NCBI GenBank assembly: GCA_002792355.1
Contig: PFOE01000103.1
Span: 1 to 8,738, forward strand
Direction: 5' to 3'
Origin: Candidatus Roizmanbacteria bacterium CG_4_10_14_0_2_um_filter_36_35
Lineage (GTDB): Bacteria > Patescibacteriota > Microgenomatia > UBA1406 > GWC2-37-13
DNA length: 8,738 bases
Shown: positions 5,391 to 8,738 of the stretch, piece by piece
Numbering within the stretch: the stretch's first letter is position 1
Layout: each line of letters begins with the position of its first letter
Translations under genes and position numbers: made by a program
The notes under the pieces: generated by a model
The model's input: only the letters and a program-made list of their open reading frames with translations
Told to the model about the DNA's origin: nothing
Database searches by the model: none

Positions 5391-7118
5391 TCATGCTATT
5401 CCATGCTCTATCTTCAACCTTCTTATTTTATTGATAATATCAGCCTTGTCCAATTTATGCCAAAGATAGATTTTTTTGATAATCGATAGCGAGGCTTCAA
5501 ATTCAGGCTGAATTACTAAATTCACTCCTAAATCCTTCATTCGCGTTTGGTCTGATTCACGATGGACACGGCTGATGATATAAATATCTTTATTGAGTTT
5601 TTTCGCGTTTAAAACAATTCCTTCCTGGGTATATCTTTCTGGCAAAGCTAAAATTAAGATAATCGCCTCATCGACCTGGGCATAATCTAAGATTTCAATA
5701 TCCGAAGGGTCGCCATAAATTATATTGACTCCTGCTTTTTTTGCTTTTTCAACAATATAGAGGTTGTAATCGATAGCAACATAGGGAATATTAGCCATCA
5801 TAAGAGAACGGCCGATATAACTACCGATTCTTCCGTATCCGCAAATTACGACGTGATTTTTTATCTGAAGTTCATCTATAGGCGATTGGTTGGTGTCAAG
5901 TCTGTAAGTAATAAAATTTTCCAAGAACGGCAGATATTTTTTTGTAAAAAGACGAATGTTCTTATAAATCTTATCTTTGTTCTTTATTAGTATCGGAGTA
6001 ATAATTAGGGTAATAAGAACACTGGTGATTATGAAAAGATAGTCGGACGTGGAAACTAATTTATTGGCTAGAGCGGTCGACATCAAAATAAAGGCGTCTT
6101 CATCAATCTGGAAAAGATATAGAGACAGGTTAAAACTGGTGCGAGAATGAAATCTAAGAAAGAGGAAAATGATTAAGATAATAATGGCTTTGATTAAAAT
6201 TACAAACAATGTAAACATAATAATCTGGGGTAAAAGACCAGTAACGGCTCCCAATTTAATATTGGTGCCGATATAGACAAAGAAAATCACTGCCAAAAGA
6301 TCTCGCAAAGGCCTCACCTCGGTAAAAATATGATGGTGCTCTATTGTTTGAGCAAGAAGAATTCCGGCAATGAAAACGCCGATTAGAGTCGGTATCTTAA
6401 GAAATAAAGATAAAGCAGTAACGAAAAAAATAAAAACTATGATAAAAAGATTAAACAGTTCTCTCGAAGCCCGCGCCACTCGATTAAAAACGTAAGGAAT
6501 GATTTTTTGGCCGAGGTAAAACAGACAAAAAATGATTAGACTTGATTTAACGATACTAAGAACAATCTCGCCGATTATCTTCAAAGTAGCTGTTTCTCCT
6601 GTGGTAATCGAAGAAAAAATTATCAAAAATGGAATAAAAGCAATGTCTTGGAAAAGAAGAATTCCCATTGCCACTTCTCCGATAAAAGACGACTCCTCTC
6701 CCCTGTCCTGAATAATTTTGGCCACGATCGTGGTTGAGGAAGATGATAAGGCAATACCGATTAAAAATGAGGTAAGAAGCGGAAAATGAAAAACAAGAGA
6801 TATCAAAAAAACAAAAATAATAGAAAGAATAATCTGAAAAGAACCGGCAACCAGGATAATTTTTTTTAAAGATAAAATTCTTGAGAAATGGGTTTCTAAA
6901 CCCAAAGTGAAAAGAAGAAAAAGAATACCAAAATAGGCAAAATTCTTGATTGCTTCTTGAGCCGGGATGTTGCTAACAATGTTTCCAAATACCAATCCTC
7001 CGATTGTATAACCGATCAAAGGCGGTAGTTTGATTTTTTTAAAAAGAGCGGCAAAAAGGAAAGGAAGGATCAAGAAAATCAGAAAATCAAAAACTAAAGA
7101 TAAAGGAATCTCACCCAT
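5391..7118 (-). CDS. Kef-type monovalent cation:proton antiporter (CPA2) with RCK_N domain
   Basis: A 575-residue inner-membrane antiporter exchanging K+ or Na+ for protons. Residues 1-380 are the Na_H_Exchanger domain with about 12 spans. Key motifs are FTLGLE (70-75) and the QD pair Q157-D158 in LLFQDIAFIPF, the ion-binding position of the Kef/CPA2 branch. VFIAGILLAQT (248-258), FFVYIGTNI (279-287) and DEDAFILMS (339-347) also fit the family. Residues 420-550 are a TrkA-N/RCK Rossmann domain with GYGRIG (427-432) and the acidic end of beta-2, D450, which bind nucleotide and gate transport. The protein stops soon after this and lacks a TrkA_C domain. The ATG at 7118 gives the standard N-terminus and lies 8 nt after a -10 box. 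It heads a three-gene unit with the next two minus-strand ORFs. I see no glutathione-gated KefF/KefG partner nearby. Confidence 0.95.
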   Translation of the reverse strand: MGEIPLSLVFDFLIFLILPFLFAALFKKIKLPPLIGYTIGGLVFGNIVSNIPAQEAIKNFAYFGILFLLFTLGLETHFSRILSLKKIILVAGSFQIILSIIFVFLISLVFHFPLLTSFLIGIALSSSSTTIVAKIIQDRGEESSFIGEVAMGILLFQDIAFIPFLIIFSSITTGETATLKIIGEIVLSIVKSSLIIFCLFYLGQKIIPYVFNRVARASRELFNLFIIVFIFFVTALSLFLKIPTLIGVFIAGILLAQTIEHHHIFTEVRPLRDLLAVIFFVYIGTNIKLGAVTGLLPQIIMFTLFVILIKAIIILIIFLFLRFHSRTSFNLSLYLFQIDEDAFILMSTALANKLVSTSDYLFIITSVLITLIITPILIKNKDKIYKNIRLFTKKYLPFLENFITYRLDTNQSPIDELQIKNHVVICGYGRIGSYIGRSLMMANIPYVAIDYNLYIVEKAKKAGVNIIYGDPSDIEILDYAQVDEAIILILALPERYTQEGIVLNAKKLNKDIYIISRVHRESDQTRMKDLGVNLVIQPEFEASLSIIKKIYLWHKLDKADIINKIRRLKIEHGIA

Positions 7119-7126
7119 AATAATTC

Positions 7127-7155
7127 AGTATAAGGATAATTCCCCTTTTTCTCAA
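7127..7155 (-). promoter_or_regulatory. Promoter of the Kef antiporter unit, leaderless type
   Basis: Minus strand: TTGAGA (7150-7155), 17-nt spacer, TATACT (7127-7132), then 8 nt to the ATG at 7118. Start of transcription is predicted within a base or two of the start codon, and no Shine-Dalgarno is present. Confidence 0.7.
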
Positions 7156-7267
7156 CCCAAAACTACCATTCCATCCTTATCTAACCGACTCGTTCGGTAT
7201 TCGGGTGGTTTAGTTTACCAGAATAATCCGAAAATACTGTTTTGTAGCGTATAGTCCGTTGACAAAG

Positions 7268-7300
7268 AAAGATTAAAGTGCAAAGATCAAATATCAAAGA
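7268..7300. repeat. Left flank repeat of the four-helix-bundle gene
   Basis: Contains AAAGATTAAAG (7268-7278) and CAAAGATCAAA (7281-7291). Each has a perfect 11-bp reverse complement on the other side of the gene, at 7672-7682 and 7692-7702. The order is the same on both sides rather than mirrored, so only one pair can form in a nested fold, or both in a knot. Such AAATATCAAAG-like flanks are, in my memory, typical of repeat-bounded copies of this gene family. Confidence 0.5.
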
Positions 7301-7326
7301 CAAGTTAAAAACTTAAAAACATTATT

Positions 7327-7677
7327 ATGGAAGTAAAATACAGAGCTTTTTATTTATCAATTAAAGTTATTAACTTTATTGATTTTTTAAGTAATAAACA
7401 ATCAATAAGGATTATCTGTGATCAATTAATAAGAAGCATTACTTCAATAGGAGCAAATATAGTTGAAGCAAAATCTTCTTCCTCTAAAAGAGAATTCCTA
7501 AATTATTTTCAAATTGCTCTAAAGTCAGCAAATGAAGCTAAATACTGGTTAGCCTTACTTGATAAACTATTATCTGAAAAATCTAAAGAAATAAATGAAT
7601 TTATTAAAGAAACTAATGAAATCTCAAAAATAATTGGTTCTAGCATATTAACCATGAAGGGCAAAAGAAGTCTTTAA
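7327..7677 (+). CDS. Four-helix-bundle protein, 23S rRNA intervening-sequence family
   Basis: The 116-residue all-helical protein belongs to the family first found inside intervening sequences of 23S rRNA genes and related in fold to Avd, the accessory protein of diversity-generating retroelements. The family signature is RSITSIGANIVEAKSSSSKREFLNYFQIALKSANEAKYWLALL split over residues 36-78. Key positions are S40, N44, E47, the S-K-R-E run near 52-56 and the ALKSANEAKYW helix. No catalytic function is established for the family; it probably binds nucleic acid or protein as an oligomer. The length is standard. It is not inside an rRNA gene here. It is the only + strand gene between the Kef and dksA-like genes, more A+T-rich than they are, and bracketed by complementary repeats, which suggests arrival as a small element. 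No good promoter is visible. Confidence 0.9.
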   Translation: MEVKYRAFYLSIKVINFIDFLSNKQSIRIICDQLIRSITSIGANIVEAKSSSSKREFLNYFQIALKSANEAKYWLALLDKLLSEKSKEINEFIKETNEISKIIGSSILTMKGKRSL

Positions 7678-7721
7678 TCTTTACACTTGGTTTTGATCTT
7701 TGAGATTTGAGGTTTGAGATT
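7672..7721. repeat. Right flank repeat of the four-helix-bundle gene
   Basis: CTTTAATCTTT (7672-7682) and TTTGATCTTTG (7692-7702) are the exact complements of two 11-mers left of the gene. TTTGAGATT is repeated directly at 7699-7707 and 7713-7721. The segment overlaps the end of the four-helix-bundle gene and reaches the stop codon of the zinc-finger gene. Confidence 0.5.
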
Positions 7722-8085
7722 ACTTTCTCAACTTCTTCTCGCAGTCAATATCGTAGGCGGCTTCTGGAATAAGACGAAGACGGGCTTGAGGAATGGGTTT
7801 TTTACAGCGTTCACAAATACCATATTGATGTTCGATTATTTTTCTTAAAGCAACGTCAATCTCTTTTACTCTTCTTTCGAGGTCTTTGACTTCGGCTTCA
7901 ATTGTATCATGGCCAACCTGTTCGCGGACATCGGTGTCTATGGCTGCGTTGTCTGAAGCATGCTCTGGATCAGAAAAAGGATCGTCTTTCTTTAATTCTT
8001 CTATCTGCTTGAGGCTTTTAACTTTTTCCTTCACTAGTTTTTCTTTCTGATCCGAAATTAATTTTTTTGGAAATTTCTTGTCCAT
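7720..8085 (-). CDS. TraR/DksA family zinc-finger protein with one Cys ligand replaced by Asp
   Basis: The 121-residue cytosolic protein is of the DksA/TraR C4-zinc-finger family, whose members enter the secondary channel of RNA polymerase and modulate initiation. Residues 1-85 are a predicted coiled coil (KEKLVKEKVKSLKQIEELKK; EAEVKDLERRVKEIDVALRKI) broken by an acidic DNAAIDTDVREQ segment at 45-56. The finger follows: C91-x-x-C94, KPIPQARL (96-103), then Y-D112-I-D-C115. Families normally have C-x-x-C at 112-115, so the third ligand is Asp here. The ATG at 8085 lies inside the upstream lgt-like gene, a 68-bp overlap; the MDKKFPKKL start fits the family, while a GTG at codon 18 would shorten the coiled coil. 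It is probably co-transcribed with that gene. Confidence 0.92.
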   Translation of the reverse strand: MDKKFPKKLISDQKEKLVKEKVKSLKQIEELKKDDPFSDPEHASDNAAIDTDVREQVGHDTIEAEVKDLERRVKEIDVALRKIIEHQYGICERCKKPIPQARLRLIPEAAYDIDCEKKLRK

Positions 8086-8738
8086 ATTTTTTAATAAAAC
8101 CTAAAATGCCGCTTCTGAAATAATAAACAAAATAAACGCTAATTGTCAACAACAGGGTGGTTGCTACTACCCTGTTAAGGCTATAACCAAAAAAGTATAG
8201 ATGATTAACTTTAAGTTTGTCAAATAGAAAATAAACTAGGGAAAAATACCATAAAGAAAGATAAAACAGAAAGCCGGAAAAATATTTTTCCTTTCGTATT
8301 TCAAGAAGAATTTTTTGAGCCAATATAGCAATAACAATAAAAAGAAGTGCTTCGTAAAAAGGAGTCAGATGACGAAATCCGTCAAAACCGAAATATTTAG
8401 TTTTTAAAAAAAATCTTGTCGTTGTTCCTACTTCGCTTCCAGAAAAAAAACTACCGAGTTTTCCAAATACCAAAGCGATAAAAAAAGGGGTAATAAAATA
8501 ATCTATTATTTCCAAAAAATTAATTTTTTTAGCGTTGAAAAAAATAAATAGAGTCCCAAAGGTTCCAAGCAAAGCTCCATAAATAGACACACCAGGATAG
8601 CCATTGATAAGAATGAATTTAATCAGACTGAAACCAAAGTCTTTGAAATTCAGGAGAACATAGACTAGCCGGCCAAAAAACAACCCTCCCAAAAGACTCA
8701 AAAATAAACCATCGAAAATTTCTTCTTCTTTATGGGAA
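8018..8738 (-). CDS. Lgt-like protein (prolipoprotein diacylglyceryl transferase family), divergent, 5' end cut by window
   Basis: Active Lgt moves diacylglycerol from phosphatidylglycerol to the lipobox cysteine of prelipoproteins in the inner membrane. The open frame runs to the window edge with SHKEEEIFDGLF before LSLLGGLFFGRLVYV, so the true start lies outside; the TTG at 8701 is not it. Visible are several membrane spans, the VSIYGALLG segment, FGKLGSFFSGSEVG, RHLTPFYEALL and a terminal basic tail. Against Escherichia coli Lgt, His103 of HGG is Tyr, Arg143 and Asn146 of GRLGNF are Lys and Ser, and the Arg239/Glu243 segment is not recognisable (LVYFLFDKLK). The fold seems kept and the active site altered. 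Its 3' end overlaps the zinc-finger gene by 68 bp. Confidence 0.82.
   Translation of the reverse strand, partial: SHKEEEIFDGLFLSLLGGLFFGRLVYVLLNFKDFGFSLIKFILINGYPGVSIYGALLGTFGTLFIFFNAKKINFLEIIDYFITPFFIALVFGKLGSFFSGSEVGTTTRFFLKTKYFGFDGFRHLTPFYEALLFIVIAILAQKILLEIRKEKYFSGFLFYLSLWYFSLVYFLFDKLKVNHLYFFGYSLNRVVATTLLLTISVYFVYYFRSGILGFIKKYGQEISKKINFGSERKTSEGKS

Noticed and set aside
7030..7254. Plus-strand ORF of 74 codons
   Set aside because: More than a third is antisense to the conserved Kef N-terminus, and the rest covers the Kef promoter; its lysine/arginine-rich product matches nothing.
7259..7287. TTGACA at 7259-7264 as promoter for the four-helix-bundle gene
   Set aside because: The 16-18 nt positions downstream hold AAAGAT-like sequence, a poor -10, and the start codon is another 40 nt away, unlike the other promoters here.
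8018..8701. TTG at 8701 as start of the Lgt-like protein
   Set aside because: The frame stays open to the window edge and the upstream residues fit the Lgt N-terminal region, so the gene simply continues outside.

Overview
The window is A+T-rich and gene-dense, and suggests a streamlined bacterium of the Candidate Phyla Radiation (Patescibacteria), most likely the Microgenomates side. This placement is inference. It rests on the style of the hypothetical proteins, a four-helix-bundle (23S rRNA intervening-sequence type) gene, a TraR/DksA zinc-finger protein of the DNAAIDTDVREQ type, and one copy of a short palindromic repeat beginning GTCATCCCGA and ending TCGGAATGAC, which I remember from such genomes. 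yebC, the upstream membrane-protein gene and the Kef gene all end in TGA at normal lengths, so UGA is read as stop. That argues against the Gracilibacteria/Absconditabacteria code.

Layout, left to right. 1-857 (-) is the N-terminal part of an ABC-2-type ATPase, cut by the window edge, with its own promoter at 865-894. 858-1913 is a gene-free stretch of just over 1 kb. It holds two terminator-like hairpins (955-996, minus strand), A+T-rich direct repeats, an octamer tandem repeat, several hairpins, a possible pseudoknot, and two related long palindromes (1751-1909) just after the next gene's stop. 1914-3408 (-) is yebC followed by an overlapping multi-pass membrane protein. 3409-3536 is a divergent promoter region with a symmetric four-box repeat. 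3537-4319 (+) is a TPR protein with a possible HIRAN-like second domain. 4283-7118 (-) is a three-gene unit: Kef-type cation/proton antiporter, then a membrane-anchored LCP/LytR_C-like protein, then a 62-residue membrane peptide. 7327-7677 (+) is the four-helix-bundle gene, bracketed by complementary repeats. 7720-8738 (-) is a TraR/DksA zinc-finger protein overlapped by a divergent Lgt-like membrane protein that runs off the right edge.

The genes look like housekeeping and envelope functions: translation (YebC), ion homeostasis (Kef), envelope work (Lgt-like, LCP-like, ABC exporter ATPase) and transcription control (TraR/DksA-like). Neighbouring genes overlap by 32, 37 and 68 bp, so the empty kilobase at 858-1913 stands out. 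Four transcription units begin with a sigma70-like promoter whose -10 box lies only 6-11 nt before the ATG, so their mRNAs are predicted to be leaderless or nearly so.

Best candidates for something undescribed: the structured noncoding stretch at 1000-1910, the four-box symmetric element at yebC, the Lgt homologue lacking the usual catalytic residues, and a zinc finger with Asp in place of one Cys.
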